A stretch of 64,000 bases of DNA from Alcanivorax sp. GTDB taxonomy: Bacteria; Pseudomonadota; Gammaproteobacteria; Pseudomonadales; Alcanivoracaceae. The stretch covers positions 62,001 to 126,000 of the forward strand of contig JAIUME010000006.1 of assembly GCA_022565695.1 (NCBI GenBank), given 5' to 3'. This document shows, piece by piece, positions 41,099 through 50,512 of this stretch (position 1 is its first letter; each line of letters opens with the position of its first letter). The position numbers and the translations under genes were made by a program. The notes under the pieces are model-generated. The model was not told the DNA's origin. It made no database searches and saw nothing but the letters and a program-made list of their open reading frames with translations.

Positions 41099-43123
41099 TC
41101 AGCCCATGGGGGCCTGGTCCAGCGGCGCGGACAGGCTCATGCGCGCGGTGCTCAGGGCCCGGGTCAGTTCGGAGAGGCGCCGGGCGTCAGGTTTCGTCTG
41201 CGCGACTTCCCGGGCGATGGCGGCCTCCAGGCGGCGCACTTCCAGTTGCTGAATGGCATCGTGCCAGTAGCGCCGGGTGGTGTTCTCGTCCATGGGCGCG
41301 CGCAGGGTCTCGCGCAGCAGGCGGGCCAGTGCCTCACCCTGTTCCAGGGCCATCAGGCTGCCCATCAGGGCGGCCGGGGGCTGGTCGGGATTGTCCCGCA
41401 CCAGGGCGCTGACCTGGAACAGCAGATCGAGCTGTGGCAGCTCCAGCTCTTCCACGCCCTCTGGCAGGGGCTTCTCGCGGATCAGTGCCGGGGTGTTGAG
41501 CAGCATCAGGGTCATGCGCTCGCCGAGGCTCAGGGCGCTGCCCCGGGGGCGCTGGGCCGGTGCCCGTGGGGCAGGTCGGGATTGCCTGTCCGTGCCGGCG
41601 CGCGGCGGCGGCGTGCGTTGGCCTGCCGGTGAATCATAGGCATCAGGAGGGGGCGCATCGCCAGGTGGATAGCTCTGGTCTGCATACTGACCCGGGTAGT
41701 CGTCATAACCGTGGGCATAGGCTTCCGGTGGCGGGCCGGGGGGCGTGTTGTGGGACGAGTTATGTTGCCCCGATGATGCTTCACGACGCGTGCTGTCGCC
41801 GGCCGTCGGGCGCGGCGCAGGGGCCGGGGTCAGCCGTTCCAGCTCTTCTTCGGTGAGCCGGGTGCGGTCGGCCAGTTCGCGGCGCAGCAGGCTGCGGTAA
41901 AAATCCCCGCGCACTTTCTGGATATAGGGCAGGGCGAGGCGAGCCAGGCGGGCGCGGCCATCCACGGTGCGCACATCCAGCCCTTCTTCCAGGTGCCGGA
42001 ACAGGAACTCGGACAGGCTGGGGGCCTCGGCGGCCATGGCCAGCAGGGCTTCGCGGCCCTGGGTGCGTACCAGGGTGTCCGGGTCTTCGCCGTCGGGCAG
42101 GAACAGGAAGCGCGCCTGCTTGCCGTCTTCCAGGGTGGCCAGGGCGGATTCCAGGGCGCGCCAGGCGGCGTTGCGGCCGGCGTTGTCGCCGTCGAAGCAG
42201 AACACCACTTCATCCACTTGCCGGAACAGCTTCTGGGCATGGTCTTCGGTGGTGGCGGTGCCGAGGGTGGCGACGGCATTGTCGATGCCGTGCTGGGCCA
42301 GGGCGATGACGTCCATGTAGCCCTCCACCACGAACAGCTGCGGGGACTTGTCGCGGCTCTGGCGCCATTCCCACAGGCCGTAGAGTTCGCGGCCCTTGTG
42401 GAAGACCGGTGTTTCCGGGGAGTTCAGGTATTTGGGTTTGCCGTCGCCGAGCAGGCGCCCGCCGAAGCCGATGGTGCGGCCACGGGTGTCGCGGATCGGG
42501 AACATGATGCGGTCGCGGAATTTGTCATAGGTGCGGCCGGTATCCTCGCGGCGCACCAGCAGGCCCGCTTCCAGGGCCAGGTCCAGCCCCGCCTGATCCA
42601 GGGACAGGCTGGACATCAGATTATCAAAGCCCGGTGGGGCGAAGCCCAGGCCGAAACGTGCCGCGACCGTGCCGCTCAGGCCACGGCCCTTGAGGTAGGT
42701 CACCGCGCTCTGGCGTTCCGGGGCGCTCTTGAGCTGTTGACGGTAGTAGCGGTCAGCGCGGGACAGCAGATCAAGCACACGCTGGACATGGTCCTTGCGC
42801 GCGACGTCCTGGGCGGTCTCCGGGCGCTCCTGGGGCACTTCCACGCCGGCCTTGTCAGCCAGCTGTTTGACGGCCTCCGGGAAGCTCAGGTGCTCATACT
42901 CCATCAGGAAGCCCACGGCGTTGCCCTTGGCGCCACAGCCGAAGCAGTAGTAGAACTGCTTGTCCGGGGCCACGGTAAACGAGGGGGTCTTTTCGTTATG
43001 AAACGGGCAGCAGGCACTGTAGTTGCGGCCGGTCTTTTTCAGGGGCACGCGGGCATCGATCAGTTCCACCAGATCAGTGCGGGCGAGCAGGTCCTGAACA
43101 AAAGAATCGGGGATGCGTGACAT
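41099..43123 (-). CDS. dnaG: DNA primase
   Basis: A protein of 674 residues. The CHC2 zinc finger is CPFHNEKTPSF with YYCFGCGAKG; the TOPRIM centre reads VVEGYMDVIAL and later FCFDGDNAGR. A Pro/Tyr-rich linker of about 100 residues (near 440-540) precedes the helicase-binding C-terminal domain, longer than in E. coli. It makes RNA primers at the replication fork with DnaB. Lies between yqeY (231 bp upstream) and rpoD. Confidence 0.97.
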   Translation of the reverse strand: MSRIPDSFVQDLLARTDLVELIDARVPLKKTGRNYSACCPFHNEKTPSFTVAPDKQFYYCFGCGAKGNAVGFLMEYEHLSFPEAVKQLADKAGVEVPQERPETAQDVARKDHVQRVLDLLSRADRYYRQQLKSAPERQSAVTYLKGRGLSGTVAARFGLGFAPPGFDNLMSSLSLDQAGLDLALEAGLLVRREDTGRTYDKFRDRIMFPIRDTRGRTIGFGGRLLGDGKPKYLNSPETPVFHKGRELYGLWEWRQSRDKSPQLFVVEGYMDVIALAQHGIDNAVATLGTATTEDHAQKLFRQVDEVVFCFDGDNAGRNAAWRALESALATLEDGKQARFLFLPDGEDPDTLVRTQGREALLAMAAEAPSLSEFLFRHLEEGLDVRTVDGRARLARLALPYIQKVRGDFYRSLLRRELADRTRLTEEELERLTPAPAPRPTAGDSTRREASSGQHNSSHNTPPGPPPEAYAHGYDDYPGQYADQSYPPGDAPPPDAYDSPAGQRTPPPRAGTDRQSRPAPRAPAQRPRGSALSLGERMTLMLLNTPALIREKPLPEGVEELELPQLDLLFQVSALVRDNPDQPPAALMGSLMALEQGEALARLLRETLRAPMDENTTRRYWHDAIQQLEVRRLEAAIAREVAQTKPDARRLSELTRALSTARMSLSAPLDQAPMG

Positions 43124-43353
43124 GGGTGCCGTATCTGTTGTGGTTGCGTGTGGCCGAGTGGATCAGCTGCTGGCGCTATCGCGATCTGTTGCGGGCCGGC
43201 AGGTTCAGGCACGAGTGTAGCGTGCACAGCGCAATGCGCCCAGCACGGATAGCCAGCAAGGCCATACAGCAAGATATGTAGCGGACAATGAACGTCAGGA
43301 CATCAGGGGTGCCGCAGGCGCGGCCGGAACATACGGGCGAAACAGGGGGAGAC

Positions 43354-43800
43354 TTACTGCAGTCGGGCGCGGATCTTGCCGCTGACGGCGCCCATGTCGG
43401 CGCGGCCCTGCAATTGCGGCTTCAGCAGGCCCATGACCTTGCCCATGTCCTGCATGCCAGCGGCGCCGCTGTCGGCAATGGCCTGGGTGATCAGGGTCTC
43501 GATCTCGTCATCCGAGAGTGGCTGCGGCATGAATTCCCGCAGCACCTCGATCTCTGCCAGCTCGATGTCGGCCAGTTCCTGACGGCCCGCGTCGGTGTAT
43601 TGGCGGGCGGCGTCCTGACGCTGTTTGAGCTGCTTGTCGAAAATGGCGAGCACGCGGCTGTCATCCAGCTCGATGCGCTCGTCCACTTCCACCTGCTTGA
43701 GCGCAGCCAGCACCATGCGGATAGTGCCCAGACGGACACTGTCTCTGGCTCGCATGGCATCTTTCATGGCGTCCGTAAGACGGGCCTTGATGGCGCTCAT
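43354..43800 (-). CDS. yqeY: GatB/YqeY domain protein
   Basis: A protein of 148 residues, normal for YqeY: SAIKARLTDAMKDAMRARDSVRLGTIRMVLAALKQ (cited by KARLTDAMKDAMRARD) at the start and IGLLKPQLQGRADM-type C-terminal (VMGLLKPQLQGRADMG). The family shares the tail domain of GatB and is thought to act in tRNA-linked amidation or translation fidelity; a precise role is unknown. It lies 19 bp downstream of rpsU, between rpsU and dnaG. Confidence 0.93.
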   Translation of the reverse strand: MSAIKARLTDAMKDAMRARDSVRLGTIRMVLAALKQVEVDERIELDDSRVLAIFDKQLKQRQDAARQYTDAGRQELADIELAEIEVLREFMPQPLSDDEIETLITQAIADSGAAGMQDMGKVMGLLKPQLQGRADMGAVSGKIRARLQ

Positions 43801-43819
43801 GGCAGGAATCCGGCAGGGA

Positions 43820-44035
43820 TCAGTACAGACGCTTGCGGATCAGCTGCTCGCGGGACACCTTCTTCAGGTGGCGCTTGACGGCGGCCGCACGCTTGCGCTT
43901 GCGTTCCTGGGTGGGCTTCTCGTAGAACTCGCGGCGACGCACTTCGGCCAGGATGCCGGCCTTCTCGCAGGAGCGCTTGAAGCGGCGCAGTGCCACGTCA
44001 AACGGTTCGCCTTCCTTTACTCGTACTTGCGGCAT
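43820..44035 (-). CDS. rpsU: 30S ribosomal protein bS21
   Basis: A protein of 71 residues, the standard length: [20 protein letters not shown] at the N-terminus and a Lys/Arg-rich tail. ATG 44035 has AAAGGTGA upstream; an in-frame codon at 44041 is ignored. Binds the 16S rRNA 3' region near the anti-Shine-Dalgarno. It heads the rpsU-yqeY-dnaG-rpoD run under the promoter at 44137-44164. Confidence 0.97.
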   Translation of the reverse strand: MPQVRVKEGEPFDVALRRFKRSCEKAGILAEVRRREFYEKPTQERKRKRAAAVKRHLKKVSREQLIRKRLY

Positions 44036-44136
44036 GCACAATCACCTTTGTATAGCGGGGCGCGTGGGCGACCCGTTTAAGTAGTCAATCATGCCCGAAG
44101 CGGCCTGGATCAGGTCTGCGGGGCAAAGAGCGCGGC

Positions 44137-44164
44137 ATTCTACCGGAGCCGGAGGGATTTGCAA
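44137..44164 (-). promoter_or_regulatory. Sigma-70 promoter for rpsU operon
   Basis: On the minus strand, TTGCAA (44164-44159) and TAGAAT (44142-44137) are 16 bp apart. The predicted start lies about 95 bp before the rpsU ATG. The pair is divergent from tsaD, which starts at 44260. Confidence 0.7.
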
Positions 44165-44259
44165 AGGTACGTTTCATCCGTCAGACGCGGTGATCGGGCG
44201 CGCCGCTGGCGCCGCCCGGGCTGCCGCTTTATCATCCGCTCGCCATTTTCGGAGGTTCC

Positions 44260-45294
44260 ATGCGCGTTCTGGGTATCGAAACCAGCTGTGACGAGACCGG
44301 CATTGCCCTGTATGACACGGATCGGGGCCTGCTGGCGGAAGCGCTGTACAGTCAGGTGAGCATGCATGCCGAGTATGGCGGCGTGGTGCCCGAGCTCGCC
44401 AGCCGCGACCATATCCGCCGCTTGCTGCCGCTGTTGCAGCAGGTGCTGGATGAGGCGGGCTGCACGGCGCAGCAGATTGATGCCATCGCCTATACCGCCG
44501 GCCCGGGGCTGGCGGGGGCATTGCTGGTCGGCGCGGCCACGGCCCAGTCGCTGGCCTTCGCCTGGGACATTCCGGCACTGCCGGTACACCATATGGAGGG
44601 CCACTTGCTGGCCCCCCTGCTGGAGGACAATCCGCCGGCCTTTCCGTTTGTGGCGCTGCTGGTCAGTGGGGGCCACACCATGCTGCTGGATGCCCGTGCC
44701 CTGGGGGATTACCACCTGCTCGGGGAATCCCTGGATGATGCCGCCGGGGAGGCGTTCGACAAGGCCGCCAAGATGATGGGCCTGGGGTACCCCGGTGGGC
44801 CACGCATCAGCGCGCTGGCGCAGCAGGGCGACCCGGCCCGCTTCACCTTTCCGCGGCCGATGACCGATCGCCCGGGGCTGGATATGAGTTTCTCCGGCCT
44901 GAAGACCTATTGCCTCAACACCATCGCCGCCTGCGGCGGCAAGGACGCGCTCACGGAACAGGATCGTGCGGACATTGCCCTGGCGTTCGAGACGGCGGTG
45001 GTGGAAACCCTGGTGATCAAATGTCGCCGGGCGATGCAGGAGACAGGGCATAGCACGTTGGTTATGGCCGGTGGGGTCAGCGCCAATACCCACCTGCGGG
45101 CGCGGTTGAATGAGGCGTTGGGCAAGCAGGGTGTGCGGGTGTGTTATCCCCGGCATGACTTGTGTACGGATAATGGCGCGATGATCGCCTACGCTGGCGC
45201 GCTGCGCCTGCTGGCGGGTGAGCGGCACGAGGGGTTGGGGATCAGTGTGCGGGCGCGGTGGCCGTTGATGGAGTTGGCGCCGATTGGGGGGTGA
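44260..45294 (+). CDS. tsaD: tRNA N6-adenosine threonylcarbamoyltransferase
   Basis: A protein of 344 residues. The start [16 protein letters not shown] is invariant in TsaD. Metal ligands sit in HHMEGHL (near residue 109-115); ASKH-fold ATP/ligand motifs are [25 protein letters not shown] and [13 protein letters not shown]. With TsaB, TsaC and TsaE it makes the t6A37 modification of tRNAs reading ANN codons. Divergent from rpsU as in many gammaproteobacteria. Confidence 0.97.
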   Translation: MRVLGIETSCDETGIALYDTDRGLLAEALYSQVSMHAEYGGVVPELASRDHIRRLLPLLQQVLDEAGCTAQQIDAIAYTAGPGLAGALLVGAATAQSLAFAWDIPALPVHHMEGHLLAPLLEDNPPAFPFVALLVSGGHTMLLDARALGDYHLLGESLDDAAGEAFDKAAKMMGLGYPGGPRISALAQQGDPARFTFPRPMTDRPGLDMSFSGLKTYCLNTIAACGGKDALTEQDRADIALAFETAVVETLVIKCRRAMQETGHSTLVMAGGVSANTHLRARLNEALGKQGVRVCYPRHDLCTDNGAMIAYAGALRLLAGERHEGLGISVRARWPLMELAPIGG

Positions 45295-45355
45295 TGGATT
45301 TGGGGGAGTGATGCGAGGAGGGATGTGAGGAGCGATTTGGGCGTGATGGGGGGGC

Positions 45356-45456
45356 ATGGTGCGCTTCGCTTTGCTCAGCACACCCTACGTCTGGTGCACC
45401 CTCCGCGCTTGACGTCCGCCCCCGTAGGGTGTGCTGAGCAAAGCGAAGCGCACCAT
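45356..45456. repeat. 34-bp perfect inverted repeat (REP-like hairpin)
   Basis: The arms 45356-45389 and 45423-45456 are exact inverse complements over 34 bases; one arm contains GGTGCGCTTCGCTTTGCTCA. The 33-base spacer holds another small dyad GGTGCACC. It lies between the convergent tsaD and plsY genes. Similar GTAGGGTG...GAGCAAAGCGAAGCGCACC units recur between genes in many proteobacterial genomes, so this is probably a dispersed palindromic element also acting as a bidirectional terminator. Confidence 0.85.
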
Positions 45457-45499
45457 CACTCCCGGCTACCACCCAACTTGCTTATCTTTCCCACCGGCC

Positions 45500-46111
45500 T
45501 CACCGCTTCCGAAACCCCAACTCCTTCCCACTCACCAGATTCCGAATATTACTGTGATGCCGCGCCAACAACATGGCCGTAAGCAGCAACATCGGCCAGA
45601 AGGCCGCCGGCAACCACATATGAATCGCCACCGGCATGGCAATGAATGCCAGCATCGACGCGATGGACGACACGCGGAACACGCCGAACACCATTAACCA
45701 CACCGCCCCGGTGACCAGCCCGGCAGGCCAGTGCAGGGCAAAAACCAGGCCGAAGGCCGTGGCCACGCCCTTGCCGCCGCGCAGCTGGAAAAACGCCGGG
45801 AACAGGTGGCCCAGGAAGGCGCAGAAGCCGGCCAGTGCTGCGACGGTCATGCTCTGGTTCAGCAGCACGGCAGCCAGCACCGGCAGCACACCCTTGAGGA
45901 CATCCCCGGCCAGGGTCATGGCTGCCGCCGGCTTGCCAGCGATGCGCAGCACATTGGTGGCGCCCGGGTTACTGGAGCCTTCCGTGCGCGGGTCCGGATA
46001 GCCGAGGGCCTTGCAGATGAGGATGGCGCTGGAGACGGAGCCGAGCAGGTAGCCGCCGAGACAGAGCAGCAGTATCAGCCACCAGGCTTCCTGTAATGTG
46101 CTGAAATCCAC
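45500..46111 (-). CDS. plsY: Glycerol-3-phosphate acyltransferase PlsY
   Basis: A protein of 203 residues with five to six membrane helices. Conserved cytoplasmic loops: GSVSSAILICKALGYPDPR, EGSSNPGATNVLR, LGHLFPAFFQLRGGKGVAT and RHHSNIRNL. It transfers acyl groups from acyl-phosphate to glycerol-3-phosphate. The start is GTG 46111 with AGGA nine bases upstream. Divergent from folB. Confidence 0.96.
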   Translation of the reverse strand: MDFSTLQEAWWLILLLCLGGYLLGSVSSAILICKALGYPDPRTEGSSNPGATNVLRIAGKPAAAMTLAGDVLKGVLPVLAAVLLNQSMTVAALAGFCAFLGHLFPAFFQLRGGKGVATAFGLVFALHWPAGLVTGAVWLMVFGVFRVSSIASMLAFIAMPVAIHMWLPAAFWPMLLLTAMLLARHHSNIRNLVSGKELGFRKR

Positions 46112-46331
46112 AGGTTATAATCCTCATCCATTGATTGAAGCAGGTGTCCGTGACGCCCCGTTCTCCCGCGTCGCAGTATAACAAGGCCGCGTGAAGTGTG
46201 GATGACATCCGTCGCCAGTAGCGGGCGGGCCGGGGTGTATCCTTGACCAAAACGCATTACCCTTGCGCATCCGGCGGCATAGCGGTGGCAGGCTGGTGTG
46301 CAAGATTCGCACGATTGCATGGGGATTGGAA

Positions 46332-46688
46332 ATGGACATCGTCTATATACGTGATCTGAAAGTGGACACGGTGATCGGTATCTTCGACTGGGAACGCCGC
46401 ATTCGCCAGACCGTCAGCCTGGACCTGGAAATGGCCGCTGACATTCGTCGTGCCGCCGCCACGGACAGCATTGAGGACACGCTGGATTACAAATCGGTGG
46501 GCAAGCGCCTCATTGCGTTTATCCAGGCCGCCGAGTTCCAGCTGGTGGAAACCTTGTGCGAACGCTGTGCCGAAATCGTGCTGACGGAATTCGACGTGCC
46601 CTGGTGCCGTCTGCGGGTCTCCAAGCCCGGTGCGTTGCGCGGGTCCCAGGACGTGGGTGTGATTATTGAGCGAGGTGAACGTCCCTGA
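46332..46688 (+). CDS. folB: Dihydroneopterin aldolase
   Basis: A protein of 118 residues: MDIVYIRDLKVDTVIGIFDW at the start with the catalytic region (EDTLDYKSVGKRL) and ETLCERCAEIVL typical of FolB. Converts dihydroneopterin to 6-hydroxymethyl-dihydropterin in folate synthesis. The stop shares a base with the folK start (TGATG), so the two consecutive folate steps are translationally coupled. Confidence 0.95.
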   Translation: MDIVYIRDLKVDTVIGIFDWERRIRQTVSLDLEMAADIRRAAATDSIEDTLDYKSVGKRLIAFIQAAEFQLVETLCERCAEIVLTEFDVPWCRLRVSKPGALRGSQDVGVIIERGERP

Positions 46689-47179
46689 TGCTGGTTTACC
46701 TGAGTCTCGGGTCGAATATCGACCGTGAGCATAATATCCGTTCCGGTCTGGATGCATTGGCGGCCGGTTTCGGCACGGTGCAGATCAGCCCGGTGTACGA
46801 AAGTGAGGCTGTGGGGTTTGAGGGTGAAGCGTTCCTCAACCTGGTGGCCTGCATCGAGACGACGTTGCCGGTGGGCACTCTGGCGGAACGGTTGCGGGAC
46901 ATTGAAGCGGCCCACGGCCGGGTACGCGGGCAGAAGAAATTTTCCAGCCGGACGCTGGATATTGATGTGCTGACCTACGGGGATGCGGTGGGCGTGATTG
47001 ATGGCGTCGAGTTGCCCCGGGATGAAATACTCAAACATGCTTTTGTGCTGCAGCCGCTGGCGGATCTGGCACCGGATGAACGCCATCCGGTGCTGGGCAA
47101 GCGTTATGCCGCGTTACTGGCGGAGAAGGATTTTTCCCGTCAGGTGTTGTGGCAAATCACCTTTCCCTGGCCTCTCTGA
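46688..47179 (+). CDS. folK: 6-hydroxymethyl-7,8-dihydropterin pyrophosphokinase
   Basis: A protein of 163 residues. HPPK motifs: YLSLGSNIDREHNIRSGLDAL (start), the region ETTLPVGTLAERLRDIEAAHGR, and RTLDIDVLTYGD with the two metal-binding aspartates. It transfers pyrophosphate from ATP to the pterin made by FolB. It converges on the pteridine reductase gene; a 12-bp palindrome CAAAGCGCTTTG at 47180 lies just after the stop. Confidence 0.95.
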   Translation: MLVYLSLGSNIDREHNIRSGLDALAAGFGTVQISPVYESEAVGFEGEAFLNLVACIETTLPVGTLAERLRDIEAAHGRVRGQKKFSSRTLDIDVLTYGDAVGVIDGVELPRDEILKHAFVLQPLADLAPDERHPVLGKRYAALLAEKDFSRQVLWQITFPWPL

Positions 47180-47198
47180 CAAAGCGCTTTGCTGGCGG

Positions 47199-47933
47199 TC
47201 AGCCGCCATGGAAGGACAGCGATCGGCCACCGTCTACCGCAAGAATCTGCCCCGTGACATACGGGGCATCCAGCGCCAGCCAGGCGACGGCGCCGGCGAT
47301 ATCATCCGGTTGGCCGCAGCGGCCCATGGCGGTGGCGTTGAGAATGTCCGCCTGATTTCCCTGGCCGCCTTCCGGCCACAAGATAGGGCCCGGTGACACG
47401 CCATTGATGCGCACCTCTGGCCCCAGTTCCCGCGCCATGCTGCGGGTCAGGCTGGCCAGCGCCGCTTTCGCCATGCAGTAAATGCTGTGTTGCGCCAGGG
47501 GTTTCTCGGCATACACATCGACCAGGTTGACGACGCTGCCGCCATGTTTGCGCAGTGTGGTTTCCAGTGCCTGGATCAACAGAAACGGCGCGCGCAGGTT
47601 GCTGTGCATCAGCGCATCCCAGTCATCGTCGCTGGCCTGGCTCAACGGGGTCGGGTAAAAGCTGGAGGCGTTGTTGACCAGTACATCAATACCGCCCCAC
47701 TGGGCCAGCGCCTGCCGGGCCAGATCGCGCACTGCATCCGGGTCATTCAGGTTGGCCACCAGCACCCGCGCGGAATCCGGTTGCAGGCGGTTCAATTCCT
47801 CCGCCAGTTCTTCCGCTTCCACGGTGCTGCGCCGGCAATGGATGATGATGTTCAGGCCACGCTTGTGCAGCGTGCGGGCAATCTCTGCGCCGATGCGGCG
47901 CGCAGCGCCGGTGACTAATGCGACTTTTGCCAT
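47199..47933 (-). CDS. folM: Pteridine reductase-like short-chain dehydrogenase
   Basis: A protein of 244 residues, SDR fold. The cofactor motif is TGAARRIG, the TGxxxRxG form typical of pteridine reductases, with HCRRS following (NADPH preference). [11 protein letters not shown] and the catalytic YCMAK (Tyr-x3-Lys) complete the active site. It likely reduces dihydrobiopterin or dihydrofolate. Position beside folB and folK supports this. It overlaps cca by 19 bp. Confidence 0.88.
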   Translation of the reverse strand: MAKVALVTGAARRIGAEIARTLHKRGLNIIIHCRRSTVEAEELAEELNRLQPDSARVLVANLNDPDAVRDLARQALAQWGGIDVLVNNASSFYPTPLSQASDDDWDALMHSNLRAPFLLIQALETTLRKHGGSVVNLVDVYAEKPLAQHSIYCMAKAALASLTRSMARELGPEVRINGVSPGPILWPEGGQGNQADILNATAMGRCGQPDDIAGAVAWLALDAPYVTGQILAVDGGRSLSFHGG

Positions 47934-49159
47934 GCTGACTGATACTCCCTGATCGCCTTGATACGGGCCTGCTCGATGGCGTCGCCCAGTGCCTTGCCGG
48001 TCTTGCCGCTGTGGCGCACCGCGTCAATATCCACATCGCTGGCGGCGGCAGCCGCCCCCGTCAGAAACGTGCGTTGGGGGTAGGGCTGTTGTGCCAGCCC
48101 TTCCCGTCCCCGGGCATCGGCCTCACACGCGGCAAGGAACAGCGGGAAGCGTTCCGGGCGGCGCAGAATGTCGAATGCGCGCAACAGTTTCCATATTGTT
48201 GCGGGGCGCAGCGTCAAGGCGCGATGGGCATGGGTATGCCATGTTGCCGTCAACTCGCCCAGCGCACGGAACTCGGTCGGCACCCGCAGGCGCTCGGCCA
48301 GCGCACTGACCAGCCGGGCGCCACGCACTTCATGGGCAATGTGCTGCGGCCAGTCGGCCGGCGAGGTGCTCGCCTTGCCCAGATCATGCACCAGCACCGC
48401 AAACCGGGCGACCACCGGCAAGCCCATCTCGGCAGCCACCCGCAGCGCAAGATACTGATGCGTGAGCGTGTCGACTTCCGGATGATGGGCCGCGGGTTGC
48501 GGCACCCCGCGCAGGGCGGCCAGCTCCGGGAACAGCGCCGCCAATGCGCCGCAGGCCTCCAGCACCTGAAAATAGACCTGGGGGTCCTGTTCTGTCAGTG
48601 CCTTTTCTGTTTCTTTCCAGATACGTTCGGGGGCCAGTGTGGTCAGTTCGCCGGATTCGGACAGCTGGCGCATCAGGGCCAGCGTCTCGTCAGCGATGGT
48701 AAAGCCCAGCCAGTGGTAGCGGGCGGCGAAGCGGGCGACCCGCAATACCCGCAGCGGATCCTCGGCGAAGGCCGGTGACACATGGCGCAGCCGCCGGGCC
48801 TTGAGGTCTTCGAGACCGCCATGAGGATCGACAAGCGGGCCGCCGCGCTGGCGGGCCATGGCATTGATGGTGAGGTCCCGGCGTATCAGGTCGTCTTCCA
48901 GGGTGACGTCGGGCGAGGCGTTGAAGGCAAAGCCATGATAGCCGGTGCCGGACTTGCGTTCGGTGCGGGCGAGGGCATATTCCTCTTTGCTCTGCGGGTG
49001 CAGGAATACCGGAAAATCGCGACCCACAGGGGTGTAGCCCAGCCCATGAAGCTGTTCCGGTGTCGCGCCCACAACCACCCAGTCCCGCTCTTTGATCGGC
49101 AGGCCGAGCAGGTCGTCGCGGACGGCTCCGCCGACCAGGTACACAGCAAAATCTGTCAT
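47915..49159 (-). CDS. cca: Multifunctional CCA-adding tRNA nucleotidyltransferase
   Basis: A protein of 414 residues. Nucleotidyltransferase motifs: [16 protein letters not shown] and [13 protein letters not shown], followed by [10 protein letters not shown] and [15 protein letters not shown]. The C-terminal HD domain ([11 protein letters not shown]) shows the multifunctional class 1 form with phosphohydrolase and phosphatase activities. Start ATG 49159 begins MTDFAVYL; upstream in-frame codons are not conserved. It repairs and completes the CCA ends of tRNAs. Confidence 0.96.
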   Translation of the reverse strand: MTDFAVYLVGGAVRDDLLGLPIKERDWVVVGATPEQLHGLGYTPVGRDFPVFLHPQSKEEYALARTERKSGTGYHGFAFNASPDVTLEDDLIRRDLTINAMARQRGGPLVDPHGGLEDLKARRLRHVSPAFAEDPLRVLRVARFAARYHWLGFTIADETLALMRQLSESGELTTLAPERIWKETEKALTEQDPQVYFQVLEACGALAALFPELAALRGVPQPAAHHPEVDTLTHQYLALRVAAEMGLPVVARFAVLVHDLGKASTSPADWPQHIAHEVRGARLVSALAERLRVPTEFRALGELTATWHTHAHRALTLRPATIWKLLRAFDILRRPERFPLFLAACEADARGREGLAQQPYPQRTFLTGAAAAASDVDIDAVRHSGKTGKALGDAIEQARIKAIREYQSAWQKSH

Positions 49160-49200
49160 GGCGTCTTGCGCTTCATTGCCCGGATACGCATCATGTTCGC

Positions 49201-49380
49201 ATGATGACGCTAACCGATACATCACTTAACGCAAAGGCTGCTGAAGCAACAGCTCCCGAAGCAACAGCACCGTACGCTGCACTGCAGCCGTCCGCGGTGG
49301 TGCTGCCTGTGGCCAAGCCGGTGATGTGCCTGCGAGCACGCGTATGGCGTACGCGCCAGATGCTGCAGGGTGACGGTTGA
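49201..49380 (+). CDS. Short (59-residue) putative protein with own terminator
   Basis: The frame opens at ATG 49201 (or 49204) and ends in TGA 49378-49380; a rho-independent terminator follows 20 bp later. The N-terminal half holds an Ala/Thr/Pro repeat ([10 protein letters not shown]); the C-terminal end is basic and more conserved-looking ([18 protein letters not shown]). No family is recognised. It starts 41 bp from the cca start in the opposite direction. No good ribosome-binding site is visible. It could be a small protein or a leader/small RNA. Confidence 0.5.
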   Translation: MMTLTDTSLNAKAAEATAPEATAPYAALQPSAVVLPVAKPVMCLRARVWRTRQMLQGDG

Positions 49381-49400
49381 CAGATTCTCTGATTACCGAA

Positions 49401-49435
49401 AAGCCGCAGTGTCGTCCTGACCCTGCGGCTTTTTT
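49401..49435 (+). terminator. Rho-independent terminator upstream of DMT transporter gene
   Basis: AAGCCGCAG (49401-49409) pairs with CTGCGGCTT (49423-49431), followed by a six-base T-run. The nearest upstream rightward unit is the 59-residue open frame, which supports its transcription. Confidence 0.88.
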
Positions 49436-49471
49436 CGTTTTACCGGGGCAGGTTTTTACAAGGAAACTACC

Positions 49472-50434
49472 ATGTCTACCGGTCTCGCTTATCTGACCGT
49501 GGTGCTCGTCTGGGCCACCACGCCACTGGCCATCAACTGGAGCGCTGAAGCCGGCGCGCCGATCGGCAGTGTCTGGCTGCGTATGCTGCTGGCCACATTG
49601 CTCGGCATGATGCTGCTGCGTGCGCTGGGCGGCCGCATGCGCTGGCACCGTGACGCGTTGCGCAGCTATGGGGCGGCGGTGCCAGGTGTGTTTGGTGCCA
49701 TGAGCCTGTCCTATGCGGCATCGTTGCATGTGCCGTCCGGCCTGATCTCGGTGATGTTCGGGCTGGCGCCGCTGATTTCCGGGATGATGATGCAGATGCT
49801 GCCGGGCAGCGTGCGGCTGCGCTTCTGGCACTGGGTGGGTTGCGGGCTCGGCGTGCTGGGGCTGCTGGTGATATTCAGTGATGCGCTGGTGCCGGGCAGT
49901 ACCGCCCTGCGCGGGGTGCTGATGCTGCTGGGCGCGGTGATCTGTTTCTGTGGTAGCGGCATTGCCGTGCAGCGTGTGGCCGCCGGGCTGCCGCCATTGA
50001 ATCAGACGCTGGGTGCGCTGACGCTGAGCCTGCCGTTGTATGGCGTGCTGTGGCTGATCAGCGGTGAGCCATTGGCGGTGCCCCTGACACCACGGGGTAT
50101 GGCGGCGGTGATCTACCTGGCCCTGTTTGGCTCGTTGCTGGGATTCCTGTGCTACTTTCTGATTCTGTCCCGGCTCAGTGCGGCGACCGTGGCGCTGGTG
50201 ACACTGATCACACCGGTGCTGGCGCTGACGCTGGGCATGCTGCTCAACAACGAACAGCCCGGGCCGGCGTTGTTTGTCGGGGCAGGGCTGATTCTGGTGG
50301 CGCTCGGCGCATACCTGTTCGCTGACCGGGGAATGCGTGCGCGCAAAGCGCCAGAGCCAGGCCAGGCCGGGGCACATGTTGCGACACATGTTGCGACAAG
50401 AGCATCGTACCGAAGCGATCAATCCGTTGATTGA
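49472..50434 (+). CDS. EamA/DMT-family transporter
   Basis: A protein of 320 residues with ten predicted membrane helices in two EamA repeats. The first repeat starts LTVVLVWATTPLAINWS; the second begins about residue 148 and ends FVGAGLILVALGAYLFAD. The family exports amino acids, nucleotides or other metabolites; the substrate here is not known. AAGGA precedes ATG 49472. The tail after residue 290 is a charged low-complexity stretch. Confidence 0.9.
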   Translation: MSTGLAYLTVVLVWATTPLAINWSAEAGAPIGSVWLRMLLATLLGMMLLRALGGRMRWHRDALRSYGAAVPGVFGAMSLSYAASLHVPSGLISVMFGLAPLISGMMMQMLPGSVRLRFWHWVGCGLGVLGLLVIFSDALVPGSTALRGVLMLLGAVICFCGSGIAVQRVAAGLPPLNQTLGALTLSLPLYGVLWLISGEPLAVPLTPRGMAAVIYLALFGSLLGFLCYFLILSRLSAATVALVTLITPVLALTLGMLLNNEQPGPALFVGAGLILVALGAYLFADRGMRARKAPEPGQAGAHVATHVATRASYRSDQSVD

Positions 50435-50512
50435 TTTGGCCATTGTTGCCTGCCGGAGAGCATGTTGTAGTGATGCGCTTTCCGGTCAGGTGCCAATTCA
50501 GGAGCGCACATC

